Assembly: GCF_004340465.1 (NCBI RefSeq)
Contig: NZ_SLVV01000024.1
Coordinates: 1 to 34,776 of the forward strand
Source: Mesobacillus foraminis
Lineage (GTDB): Bacteria; Bacillota; Bacilli; Bacillales; Cytobacillaceae
Direction: 5' to 3'
DNA length: 34,776 nucleotides
The position numbers were made by a program, and so were the translations under genes. Position 1 is the first letter of the stretch; each line of letters starts with the position of its first letter. This document shows positions 1-6,301 of this stretch, piece after piece. The notes under the pieces were generated by a model. The model was not told the origin of the DNA and made no database searches. It worked only from the letters and a program-made list of their open reading frames with translations.

Positions 1-7
1 TTCATAC

Positions 8-92
8 GCGGGTGTGGCGGAATTGGCAGACGCACCAGACTTAGGATCTGGCGCCGCAAGGCGTGGGGGTTCGACTCCCTTCACCCGCACCA
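8..92 (+). tRNA. tRNA-Leu (UAG)
   Basis: Full cloverleaf with a long variable arm typical of tRNA-Leu. Acceptor GCGGGTG pairs with CACCCGC, the anticodon loop is CTTAGGA (anticodon TAG), and CCA is encoded at the 3' end. First complete gene of the cluster; the window opens 7 bases upstream, so earlier members are probably outside. Confidence 0.97.
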
Positions 93-102
93 TTTAGTTT
101 TT

Positions 103-177
103 GCGGAAGTAGTTCAGTGGTAGAATACAACCTTGCCAAGGTTGGGGTCGCGGGTTCGAATCCCGTCTTCCGCTCCA
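103..177 (+). tRNA. tRNA-Gly (GCC)
   Basis: Acceptor GCGGAAG pairs with CTTCCGC. Anticodon loop TTGCCAA gives GCC. TTCGAAT T-loop present and CCA encoded. Confidence 0.97.
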
Positions 178-214
178 ATCTCCGCAGATGGTTGCGGAAA
201 TCTAAACATACAAT

Positions 215-291
<77 letters not shown>

Positions 292-294
292 TAT

Positions 295-371
295 CGGGAA
301 GTAGCTCAGCTTGGTAGAGCACTTGGTTTGGGACCAAGGGGTCGCAGGTTCGAATCCTGTCTTCCCGACCA
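295..371 (+). tRNA. tRNA-Pro (UGG)
   Basis: Acceptor CGGGAAG pairs with CTTCCCG. Anticodon loop TTTGGGA gives TGG. CCA encoded. Only 3 bases separate it from the preceding tRNA-Arg. Confidence 0.97.
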
Positions 372-397
372 TCCAGAATTCTCTGATATATGATTTT

Positions 398-473
398 GGG
401 GCCTTAGCTCAGCTGGGAGAGCGCCTGCTTTGCACGCAGGAGGTCAGCGGTTCGATCCCGCTAGGCTCCACCA
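398..473 (+). tRNA. tRNA-Ala (UGC)
   Basis: Acceptor GGGGCCT pairs with AGGCTCC (one G-U). Anticodon loop TTTGCAC gives TGC. CCA encoded. Confidence 0.97.
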
Positions 474-495
474 TTAAAATAATATTGATTAACAT

Positions 496-572
496 GGCGG
501 TGTAGCTCAGCTGGCTAGAGCGTACGGTTCATACCCGTAAGGTCGGGGGTTCGATCCCCTCCGCCGCTACCA
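496..572 (+). tRNA. tRNA-Met (CAU), elongator type
   Basis: Anticodon loop TTCATAC gives CAT. Acceptor GGCGGTG pairs with CGCCGCT (G-U at the first pair) and CCA is encoded. It has a normally paired acceptor end, unlike the initiator tRNA later in the cluster. Elongator Met is chosen over the Ile (k2C) CAT type from resemblance to the Bacillus elongator gene; that is the less certain part. Confidence 0.9.
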
Positions 573-576
573 ATAT

Positions 577-669
577 GGGGGAATACCCAAGTCTGGCTGA
601 AGGGATCGGTCTTGAAAACCGACAGGCGGGTCAAACCGCGCGGGGGTTCGAATCCCTCTTCCTCCGCCA
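577..669 (+). tRNA. tRNA-Ser (UGA)
   Basis: Class II tRNA with a long variable arm. Acceptor GGGGGAA pairs with TTCCTCC (one G-U). Anticodon loop CTTGAAA gives TGA. CCA encoded. It is followed by 173 bases (670-842) with no recognisable gene, the longest gap in the cluster. Confidence 0.96.
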
Positions 670-842
670 TATCTGCCAAGTATGGCACAGATTCTAATAT
701 TATCACGGGACGGAGCAACGAGCATCTCTTCACCGGATAATCAGCAACTTGTACCGATTGGGCCGATTCTTAAGTTGGCTCCTAAGATCGGGACAGTCAT
801 GCCAAACATTGGGCATAAACAATACAGTGTAAATAATATTGT

Positions 843-916
<74 letters not shown>

Positions 917-919
917 TCT

Positions 920-996
920 GGTCCGGTAGTTCAGTTGGTTAGAATGCCTGCCTGTCACGCAGGAGGTCGCGGGTTCGAGTCCCGTCCGGACCGCCA
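920..996 (+). tRNA. tRNA-Asp (GUC)
   Basis: Acceptor GGTCCGG pairs with CCGGACC. Anticodon loop CTGTCAC gives GTC. CCA encoded. Confidence 0.97.
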
Positions 997-1021
997 TTAT
1001 TTAAAAATTTAAGATTATCAT

Positions 1022-1094
1022 GGCTCAGTAGCTCAGTCGGTAGAGCAAAGGACTGAAAATCCTTGTGTCGGCGGTTCGATTCCGTCCTGAGCCA
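1022..1094 (+). tRNA. tRNA-Phe (GAA), CCA not encoded
   Basis: Acceptor GGCTCAG pairs with CTGAGCC. Anticodon loop CTGAAAA gives GAA. The discriminator A is followed by CCT rather than CCA, so the 3' end is not fully encoded. Confidence 0.96.
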
Positions 1095-1105
1095 CCTTTT
1101 TATGT

Positions 1106-1190
1106 GGAGGGGTAGCGAAGTGGCTAAACGCGGCGGACTGTAAATCCGCTCCCTCAGGGTTCGGCGGTTCGAATCCGTCCCCCTCCACCA
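1106..1190 (+). tRNA. tRNA-Tyr (GUA)
   Basis: Class II tRNA. Acceptor GGAGGGG pairs with CCCCTCC. Anticodon loop CTGTAAA gives GTA. CCA encoded. Confidence 0.97.
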
Positions 1191-1195
1191 TATAT

Positions 1196-1272
1196 GGCGG
1201 TTGTGGCGAAGTGGTTAACGCACCAGATTGTGGCTCTGGCACTCGTGGGTTCGATTCCCATCAATCGCCCCA
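1196..1272 (+). tRNA. tRNA-His (GUG)
   Basis: Carries the extra 5' G (position -1) facing C73 that is diagnostic of tRNA-His. Acceptor GCGGTTG pairs with CAATCGC. Anticodon loop TTGTGGC gives GTG. CCA encoded. Confidence 0.97.
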
Positions 1273-1291
1273 TATAAATCTTCATCATTAT

Positions 1292-1366
1292 TGGGCTATA
1301 GCCAAGCGGTAAGGCAACGGACTTTGACTCCGTCATTCGTAGGTTCGAATCCTGCTAGCCCAGCCA
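1292..1366 (+). tRNA. tRNA-Gln (UUG)
   Basis: Acceptor TGGGCTA pairs with TAGCCCA. Anticodon loop CTTTGAC gives TTG. CCA encoded. Confidence 0.97.
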
Positions 1367-1418
1367 TCTTTCTAATGGAAGAATAGCTACTAGGAAAATT
1401 GGCAAAACTTTTAACCAT

Positions 1419-1492
1419 GCGGGTGTAGTTTAGTGGTAAAACCTCAGCCTTCCAAGCTGATGATGTGAGTTCGATTCTCATCACCCGCTCCA
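1419..1492 (+). tRNA. tRNA-Gly (UCC)
   Basis: Acceptor GCGGGTG pairs with CACCCGC. Anticodon loop CTTCCAA gives TCC. CCA encoded. Second glycine tRNA of the cluster. Confidence 0.97.
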
Positions 1493-1571
1493 AAAAAGAA
1501 ATGCACAGGCGACTGATTAGCTTTGACAGATCGAAGTGGCTGAAAAGTTAGGAGCCGAAGCTAGACAAAAG

Positions 1572-1648
<77 letters not shown>

Positions 1649-1663
1649 TATAATCTTTATTGT

Positions 1664-1738
1664 TCCGCAGTAGCTCAGTGGTAGAGCATTCGGCTGTTAA
1701 CCGAACGGTCGTAGGTTCGAATCCTACCTGCGGAGCCA
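1664..1738 (+). tRNA. tRNA-Asn (GUU)
   Basis: Acceptor TCCGCAG pairs with CTGCGGA. Anticodon loop CTGTTAA gives GTT. CCA encoded. Confidence 0.97.
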
Positions 1739-1749
1739 TTTTTTATTTA

Positions 1750-1840
1750 GGGGAAGTACTCAAGAGGCTGAAGAGGCGCCCCTGCTAAGGGTGTAGGTCG
1801 GGTAACCGGCGCGAGGGTTCAAATCCCTCCTTCTCCGCCA
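1750..1840 (+). tRNA. tRNA-Ser (GCU)
   Basis: Class II tRNA with a long variable arm. Acceptor GGGGAAG pairs with CTTCTCC (one G-U). Anticodon loop CTGCTAA gives GCT. CCA encoded. Confidence 0.97.
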
Positions 1841-1849
1841 TTTTATAAT

Positions 1850-1923
1850 GCGCCTTTAGCTCAGCAGGATAGAGCATACGCCTTCTAAGCGTACGGTCAG
1901 AGGTTCGAATCCTCTAAGGCGCG
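1850..1923 (+). tRNA. tRNA-Arg (UCU), CCA not encoded
   Basis: Acceptor GCGCCTT pairs with AAGGCGC. Anticodon loop CTTCTAA gives TCT. Discriminator G1923 is followed by CTC, so CCA is absent from the gene. Last tRNA of the cluster, 27 bases before the terminator. Confidence 0.96.
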
Positions 1924-1950
1924 CTCATACAAACTTACATAATCTTAGGG

Positions 1951-1986
1951 AAAAAGGGTTGCTGCTGCAACCCTTTTTCTTTTTTA
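1951..1986 (+). terminator. Terminator of the tRNA cluster
   Basis: Perfect 12-bp stem AAAAAGGGTTGC / GCAACCCTTTTT with loop TGCT, followed by a T-rich run. Classic intrinsic terminator ending the tRNA transcript. Confidence 0.93.
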
Positions 1987-2082
1987 CAGTATCGGGATAA
2001 TGGTTGGAAGAGGCTCGTCCAAAATGATTATTAAGAAGAAAAATAGTGTATTCATTTTAATAAACAAGAGGCATTATTATCG

Positions 2083-2119
2083 ATAAAAGGTTCCTGGCCA
2101 TTTCAGCTGTCCAGGAACC
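2083..2119 (-). terminator. Terminator of the YvrJ operon
   Basis: Inverted repeat GGTTCCTGG / CCAGGAACC. Read on the minus strand it is followed by a TTTT tract, and it lies just beyond the YvrJ stop codon. Confidence 0.75.
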
Positions 2120-2154
2120 GTATGCAGCATCTTCTGGCATCAGAGATACTGGAA

Positions 2155-2298
2155 TCAAGTTCTCTCCTTCATTCGTTCCGGCAGGTTCTGTATGGATTGA
2201 ACCACATTGTCGAGCTTGGCCTCGATTCGATGCAGCAGGTACAATGTGACAACCACCGGGAACCCCACATCACTTATTAATGGGATGAGCTCCTGCAT
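2155..2298 (-). CDS. YvrJ family small protein
   Basis: Encodes 47 residues beginning MQELIPLISDVGFP, followed by VVVTLYLLHRIEAKL and a helical tail with NLPERM. This matches the YvrJ family of Bacillus: one short hydrophobic segment (about residues 9-22) and then an amphipathic helix. An AAAGGAGG site lies 9 bases before the ATG. It is the last gene of a three-gene minus operon after DUF1659 and DUF2922 genes, a common Bacillaceae grouping. The function of the family is unknown; it is probably membrane-associated. Confidence 0.88.
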   Translation of the reverse strand: MQELIPLISDVGFPVVVTLYLLHRIEAKLDNVVQSIQNLPERMKERT

Positions 2299-2367
2299 AC
2301 CTGTTGTCCTCCTTTTCTCTTTTAGTTGGAAGAAAGGCCGGTTCCCCTTGGAAACCGGCCCCTATTC

Positions 2368-2586
2368 TTAAACGATCTCGTAATCTGTGACGTTACGTTC
2401 TACGACGCGGGCACCACTGACGGAAACCAGGCTTCCGTAGTTGGAGTAGAAAGCGTTGGAAGCGATGATTTCCTCCATTGCAAGTTTTACGGCCGCTGCA
2501 TTGATCGGTTCAGCCGGCCCGTCCACGGTCAGCTTTGCTATCTTCCCTAGGTCGGTAACAAATTGAAGTTCGAGTGTTTTAGCCAT
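2368..2586 (-). CDS. DUF2922 domain protein
   Basis: 72-residue protein of the DUF2922 family: MAKTLELQFVTDLGK at the start, a central block on taking many positions as AVKLAMEEIIASN, and the family-type ending GARVVERNVTDYEIV. The ATG before Ala is chosen because AAAGGAGGTG lies 6 bases upstream; a GTG three codons earlier falls inside that site. Middle gene of the DUF1659-DUF2922-YvrJ operon, 35 bp after DUF1659. The three are small cytosolic or peripheral proteins of unknown role. Confidence 0.9.
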   Translation of the reverse strand: MAKTLELQFVTDLGKIAKLTVDGPAEPINAAAVKLAMEEIIASNAFYSNYGSLVSVSGARVVERNVTDYEIV

Positions 2587-2621
2587 GTTTTTCACCTCCT
2601 TTTAGTGTTTGAAGCGTGGGA

Positions 2622-2837
2622 TTACATAATGTCATAATTGTCGGTGCGTTCCACCGAAACAATCGGGTAGGCGCTAAGCCCCGCAAGAGCGGACGCTGCC
2701 TGGTCCAGCTGGTCGGCAGTGGCCTCTTTACGGACGTTTGCGTAGGACTTTGCCTTGAAGATCGCTTCAGCTTTCTCGTTCATGCCTGTTTCGAAAACCA
2801 GGGTAATTTTTGAATTCTTCATCATTGCCTGTGCCAT
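2622..2837 (-). CDS. DUF1659 domain protein
   Basis: 71 residues beginning MAQAMMKNSKITLVFETG, with a KSYANVRKEATADQL stretch and a C-terminal VSVERTDNYDIM. This fits DUF1659, a small protein family that nearly always precedes DUF2922 in Bacillus. AAAGGAGGTG is 7 bases before the ATG. First gene of the operon, directly downstream of the shared element at 2862-2890. Function unknown. Confidence 0.88.
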   Translation of the reverse strand: MAQAMMKNSKITLVFETGMNEKAEAIFKAKSYANVRKEATADQLDQAASALAGLSAYPIVSVERTDNYDIM

Positions 2838-2861
2838 CGTCTCTCACCTCCTTTCACCCTT

Positions 2862-2890
2862 TATATAGGGAAAAACGGGCAAAAAAGACA
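2862..2890 (-). promoter_or_regulatory. Promoter-like element shared with the gene at 5012-5782
   Basis: On the minus strand a block starts TGTC, has GCCC in the middle and ends TCCCTATATA. The same block, same length, recurs at 5837-5809 before the winged-helix gene. TATATA would be a -10 placing the start about 15 bases before the DUF1659 start codon; the TGTCYT at the -35 position is not a sigma-A consensus. The TATATA lies in a small palindrome, CCCTTTATATAGGG on +. Confidence 0.55.
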
Positions 2891-2916
2891 GGGTAAGTGA
2901 AAATTAATTAGAGATG

Positions 2917-2948
2917 AAAAAAGCTGAAGCGATTGTGCTTCAGCTTTT
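2917..2948 (-). terminator. Terminator of the acetamidase-like gene
   Basis: Stem AAAAGCTGAAGC / GCTTCAGCTTTT with a 6-base loop, followed on the minus strand by TTTTTT. It lies 190 bp beyond the stop codon of the gene at 3140-4750, so the 21-bp repeat array between them would be part of that gene's 3' UTR. Confidence 0.85.
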
Positions 2949-2997
2949 GCTTATTTATATAGCAGTAGAGGTACGCCGTAAAGTTGCAGAGGGGACT

Positions 2998-3094
2998 TAA
3001 TCCCGATGTGGGGGCATATATTCCCGATGTAACTACGGTTAATCCTGATCTTGTTGCGTTTAATCCCGATGTGCACCGGTTTATTCCCGATGTG
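2998..3094. repeat. Five-unit array with 21-bp period (CCCGATGT motif)
   Basis: The core CCCGATGT begins at 3002, 3023, 3065 and 3086, with a degenerate copy (CCTGATCT) at 3044, so the spacing is exactly 21 bp throughout. Each core is preceded by TTAAT or TTATT/ATATT; the bases between cores vary. It lies between the acetamidase-like stop codon and its terminator. Read on the minus strand it gives a spurious 7-residue repeat (TSGL/TSGI). Two helical turns per unit would put every core on one face of the DNA. Confidence 0.9.
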
Positions 3095-3139
3095 ATGTTC
3101 AACTGCAGGGTGTTTGCTTCACACACCTGAGTGTTCACG

Positions 3140-4750
3140 TTATTTCTTAAGATTGTAAGTCACTTTTGCAGTGAAGGTATTACCTGAGGTGGTCCAGTTG
3201 ACGCTTGCCCCGAGTATTTCGCTGATGGCTTTGACTGGAATGAACAGTTCACCATCAATGGAAACAGGCATTCCTTCGTGGTAGACATCTTTTCCATTCA
3301 CGTTATAAATATTGGAGTTTTCCACGATGGTGACTTTTTTGCCCCCCAAGGTAACGGTGGTGCTGGTCGCTCCTTTCTTATGGTTCGTTTTCTTTTTACC
3401 GGCTAACTTATCTGTGAGAGAGTCGACGGAGACATAAAATTCATTGTTCATCATCTCGGAAACGACCTTCTTTTTATCAGCGAGGACTTCTAGGTCTAGA
3501 TTGTTTATAAAGTGCCTCTTTTCGATTAGCGCATGGATTCCTTTCGTTTTATCGACCACCTGGGAAACTTCGTAGTCGGTGGCGGCGCTCATATAGGCAA
3601 GGGCGGTTGCGCGGTCCATGCCGAGCTTTTCATGCAAGAATCCAATGGCCTCACGGACACTTTCTTTCATCGCCTCGTCCAGATCCTCATCGAGTCCAAT
3701 CGGGATCCAGTAATCCTCTGTTTCGGCAAATGGCTGCTTGATCTCACCGTTACGAGGGAGGGCAGGATCATCGGATTTTAGGACAGTTAAACGGAAGGTT
3801 CCTCTCAGGGATGCTTCCCAGGCCGTCAATGCCACCTCGCCGTCGCCTTGGGCAAAGTGGGGGTCACCGGTGAAAAACAGGGCGTCTTTTACCTGAACCG
3901 GCAAGTAAAGCGTTGATCCGACACCTAATTCGTTAATATCGATATTGCCTCCCGTTTCAATCGGCGGGATGGAACTGACCTTTTCGCTTGTATTCGGAGC
4001 GACGCCCATGAGCCCCATAAATGGCTTTGCCGGAAAACGGACCTCGCCGCCCGATTCAATTGGAAGGACCCCGTAATACTTTCCGTTCATCTTTTCTAAT
4101 GGGGTGAAGGTAGAAACATTGGCATACAGCTCAGGATGATCGGCACTCGCTCCATCCTGAGGGCCGTTATTTTCAGGGAACTCCCCGGGAAGGGCACCTT
4201 TATAGTGACGGTTGGAAATGACCCCGTAAGGAACGCGGGGAGCCAGTGAGAGCACTTCCACCTTCAGTACATCCCCAGGTTCAGCACCTTTCACGGCAAT
4301 CGGCCCTGTGACAACATGGGGACCGTCCCCTGCGAAATCATGATCCAGATCGGACCCTGCAATCGCGATGGCGTCACTTAGCACCTCGTCCTTTTTCACT
4401 CCGTGTTTGCCAAAGAATTCAACTGGATCCCGCCCCTGATCTTCAAGTATTCCTTCATGAGATACCGTATCGATGGTGACGGTAGCTCCTGAAGAAATAC
4501 TCATCACCGGCTTGCTGTCGCGGTTCGGCAAGTGGCCCCATTGAATGTTTTTAAGGGTGGAGGACAGATAGTATTTGCCATCTGCCTGCTCCGTTGTTGT
4601 TCCTTGAAGGACCTTAAAAGAGTCCTCATTGGTTTTTCTCGCACCACTGCTTACATCACTCAACAGAAGCGAAGCAGACAGAACCGTTACTGCACTTACA
4701 CCAAATACACCTAACTTCTTCGCTCTAGAATATCTTATGCTTTTCCCCAT
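3140..4750 (-). CDS. Secreted acetamidase/formamidase-like protein with C-terminal stalk domain
   Basis: 536 residues. Residues 1-37 form a Sec signal peptide (basic MGKSIRYSRAKK, hydrophobic core to about 30). Residues about 55-350 match the acetamidase/formamidase fold: GPIAVKGAEPGDVL, KPFMGLMGVAP, GGNIDINELGVGSTLYLP and ALFFTGDPHFAQGDGEV are the family hallmarks of metal-dependent amide hydrolases. Residues about 465-530 resemble the copper amine oxidase N-terminal (stalk) domain, with an INGE/FIPVKAISEILGA-type core. Family members are usually cytosolic and lack both additions, so this one probably acts on small amides or related compounds at the cell surface. ATG start with a modest GAGGAAAG site. 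Monocistronic; its substrate is unknown. Confidence 0.85.
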   Translation of the reverse strand: MGKSIRYSRAKKLGVFGVSAVTVLSASLLLSDVSSGARKTNEDSFKVLQGTTTEQADGKYYLSSTLKNIQWGHLPNRDSKPVMSISSGATVTIDTVSHEGILEDQGRDPVEFFGKHGVKKDEVLSDAIAIAGSDLDHDFAGDGPHVVTGPIAVKGAEPGDVLKVEVLSLAPRVPYGVISNRHYKGALPGEFPENNGPQDGASADHPELYANVSTFTPLEKMNGKYYGVLPIESGGEVRFPAKPFMGLMGVAPNTSEKVSSIPPIETGGNIDINELGVGSTLYLPVQVKDALFFTGDPHFAQGDGEVALTAWEASLRGTFRLTVLKSDDPALPRNGEIKQPFAETEDYWIPIGLDEDLDEAMKESVREAIGFLHEKLGMDRATALAYMSAATDYEVSQVVDKTKGIHALIEKRHFINNLDLEVLADKKKVVSEMMNNEFYVSVDSLTDKLAGKKKTNHKKGATSTTVTLGGKKVTIVENSNIYNVNGKDVYHEGMPVSIDGELFIPVKAISEILGASVNWTTSGNTFTAKVTYNLKK

Positions 4751-4876
4751 CTTTCCTCGTCCCCTTTATCGTTTAATCTGTAACTAAGATTACAAAAAGA
4801 GGGGGAGGGAAGCTACAAATGCGTAAGGTTTTCTCACATAATTAATTTAACGCTCTAAAGCGTTACCCTTCAAAAC

Positions 4877-4922
4877 GGTGCCTGACCCGCAGTGTATTAG
4901 TGTGGTAAAGGGTGCCAGACCC
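4877..4922. repeat. Twin GGTGCC(T/A)GACCC motif
   Basis: GGTGCCTGACCC at 4877-4888 and GGTGCCAGACCC at 4911-4922 differ only at the central base and lie 34 bp apart, between the acetamidase-like and winged-helix genes. The second is flanked by AAAGGG/CCCTCTTT and could form a weak hairpin read on the minus strand. It resembles short interspersed motifs I associate with Bacillus intergenic repeats, but this was not checked. Confidence 0.4.
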
Positions 4923-5011
4923 TCTTTAGTACATTAAATGGTGACGGAACTGAAGATTCTTTGATCCATTAAGGGAGCCTGACTGCCCCCACTTGCTGCA
5001 CTCCCCGCTTG

Positions 5012-5782
5012 CTAAAATCCCATTTCGTAGAGGTCGCTGAAGTAAAGTTCGGTGAATTTTTTGTCCAGGATTCCGTAGTAGTAGGCAATGGGCTTGTGGA
5101 CTTTTGCTGTTTTTAGTTTGCTGATGAGCTGTTTGAAGCATTGGATGGCTGTTTCGAGAACTTGTTGGGGTTCTTTTTCAAGGTTGTTCCGATAGGCTGA
5201 TATTCTGGCCATTTTCCAGTATTCTTCGATCACTTTGGCTTGGGGAAAGAAGTATTGAACCAGTTGGACGAAGGGCTGTGGAACACGGTCATTTGTAAAT
5301 GTATGGTCCAGTTCCAATGGTTCCTCCTGACGTTTAGTTATTTCTTGAATATTAGTTTTAGAAGGAATGACAGTTTCTTTAGGGTGGTTCATTTTTTCCT
5401 GTTTGGGTGGTTCATTACAAGGAAAAGGATTAAATACATAGAGATTGCTTGTCTGAGATCCATTTTTGCGCTCTGTTTCGTGGACAGTGAGAATCCCCAA
5501 TTCCTTTGCTTTTAGGATCATTCTTTTAAAGGTGGAACGGGATATGCCATTGTCGTGGTATTCTTCATGAATTGCTTTTAAAACGGTCCCGATTTTCGCG
5601 TTGCACACGCCGGGAATCTTGGCAGAAAAACGGACCAGCCTCTTCAGCCCGATTAGTTCCCCCTTGGAAAACTCCTGCCTATGCTCCCCCATCCACATTT
5701 CCATGTGATGGTTAAACTCCTTAAGACTTGTAAACAGTGAAAACTCCTCAAATTTAGTGATTTCGCCTGATTTAATTTGCAC
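5012..5782 (-). CDS. Winged-helix cytosolic protein, replication-initiator-like
   Basis: 256 residues, no signal or membrane segment. Residues about 35-125 look like a winged helix: KGELIGLKRLVRFSAKIPG, CNAKIGTVLKAI, a recognition-helix-like GISRSTFKRMILKAK, then LTVHETERKNGSQTSNLY as the wing. A charged linker (about 125-165) leads to a helical C-terminal half ending in KPIAYYYGILDKKF, a pattern seen in primosome or replication-initiation helper proteins. Start is GTG; the only ribosome-site candidate, AAAGGGCGG, lies in the arm of a strong hairpin. It shares an upstream element with the YvrJ operon. The family is common in Bacillus as an uncharacterised cytosolic protein; function unproven. 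Confidence 0.75.
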   Translation of the reverse strand: MQIKSGEITKFEEFSLFTSLKEFNHHMEMWMGEHRQEFSKGELIGLKRLVRFSAKIPGVCNAKIGTVLKAIHEEYHDNGISRSTFKRMILKAKELGILTVHETERKNGSQTSNLYVFNPFPCNEPPKQEKMNHPKETVIPSKTNIQEITKRQEEPLELDHTFTNDRVPQPFVQLVQYFFPQAKVIEEYWKMARISAYRNNLEKEPQQVLETAIQCFKQLISKLKTAKVHKPIAYYYGILDKKFTELYFSDLYEMGF

Positions 5783-5791
5783 AAAAATGCA

Positions 5792-5829
5792 CCGCCCTTT
5801 CTACCCTCTATATAGGGAGGAAAGGGCGG
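5792..5829 (-). promoter_or_regulatory. Hairpin over the ribosome site of the winged-helix gene
   Basis: CCGCCCTTT (5792-5800) pairs with AAAGGGCGG (5821-5829), with inner pairs including CCCT/AGGG, making a stable stem that ends 10 bases before the GTG start. If transcription starts upstream of it, the stem hides the ribosome site; if it starts at the internal TATATA, only half is transcribed. It could equally be a DNA-binding operator. Confidence 0.5.
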
Positions 5830-5837
5830 AAAGGACA
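5809..5837 (-). promoter_or_regulatory. Promoter-like element shared with the YvrJ operon
   Basis: Second copy of the 29-bp element: TGTC at the far end, GCCC in the middle, and TCCCTATATA proximal, with no insertions relative to 2862-2890. The distance from TATATA to the start codon is also similar (26 against 24 bp). The palindrome CCCTCTATATAGGG differs from its partner at one base. Confidence 0.55.
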
Positions 5838-6301
5838 TGCTGTTTCGGAGGAATCTGTGACAAGTCTGTGAAGGTTGTCAAATAACGTTTACCGGGGACC
5901 TGGCGGCTGGTCCCATAAAGGTTATCCAACCGACTTCTGGGTGTTACAAACTCTCGTGGTGTGAAAAGCTGTGTACAAGGTCAGGGAATGTATTGAACGC
6001 AGAACGTTAAGAATGATACTTGGATCGATTATTCTATCAGCAAAGTTGATTTTGCTTCTAAAAACATGACTTCACACTGGGTTCCTTTTCTTTTCCTGCA
6101 TTTTTTTAACTCAGATGGGATTGCTTCTTGATACCTAAAAAACCGTGGGTATGTTAAAATATAAAAGTTGTCTAATGAGACACTATTTTACTAGAATAAT
6201 AATTTAAGCTGATAAAAATGTATGTATTTTGGTGAACCACCGTGAGGGGCGCCACTTTTATATAGATAGAAAAAAGAAATTAGAAGGGGGCAATTTTCTA
6301 A
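5838..6301. other. Gene-free region before the pyruvyl transferase gene
   Basis: No convincing gene. It holds an inverted repeat TGACAA-N11-TTGTCA (5858-5880) upstream of the minus-strand winged-helix gene and a GGGACC/GGTCCC stem (5895-5914). An extended -10 lies at 6152-6160 and a small TGTCT/AGACA dyad (6169-6182) directly after it. The leader to the next gene would be about 135 bases. Confidence 0.5.
6152..6160 (+). promoter_or_regulatory. Extended -10 promoter of the pyruvyl transferase-like gene
   Basis: TGTTAAAAT fits the extended -10 form TGnTAAAAT. A TTGATA at 6128-6133 is 21 bp upstream, too far for an ideal -35. The only reasonable promoter in the 140 bp before the gene. Confidence 0.45.

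Noticed and set aside
2908-3138. 76-codon minus-strand frame with TSGL-type 7-residue repeats
   Set aside because: The protein repeat is only the translation of the 21-bp DNA array; it also runs through the terminator and lacks a fitting ribosome site.
2838-5840. CRISPR array in the 2998-3094 repeats
   Set aside because: Cores are only 8-13 bp with 21-bp period; CRISPR repeats are longer (about 23-37 bp) with similar-sized spacers, and no cas gene is present. The same applies to 15823-16168.
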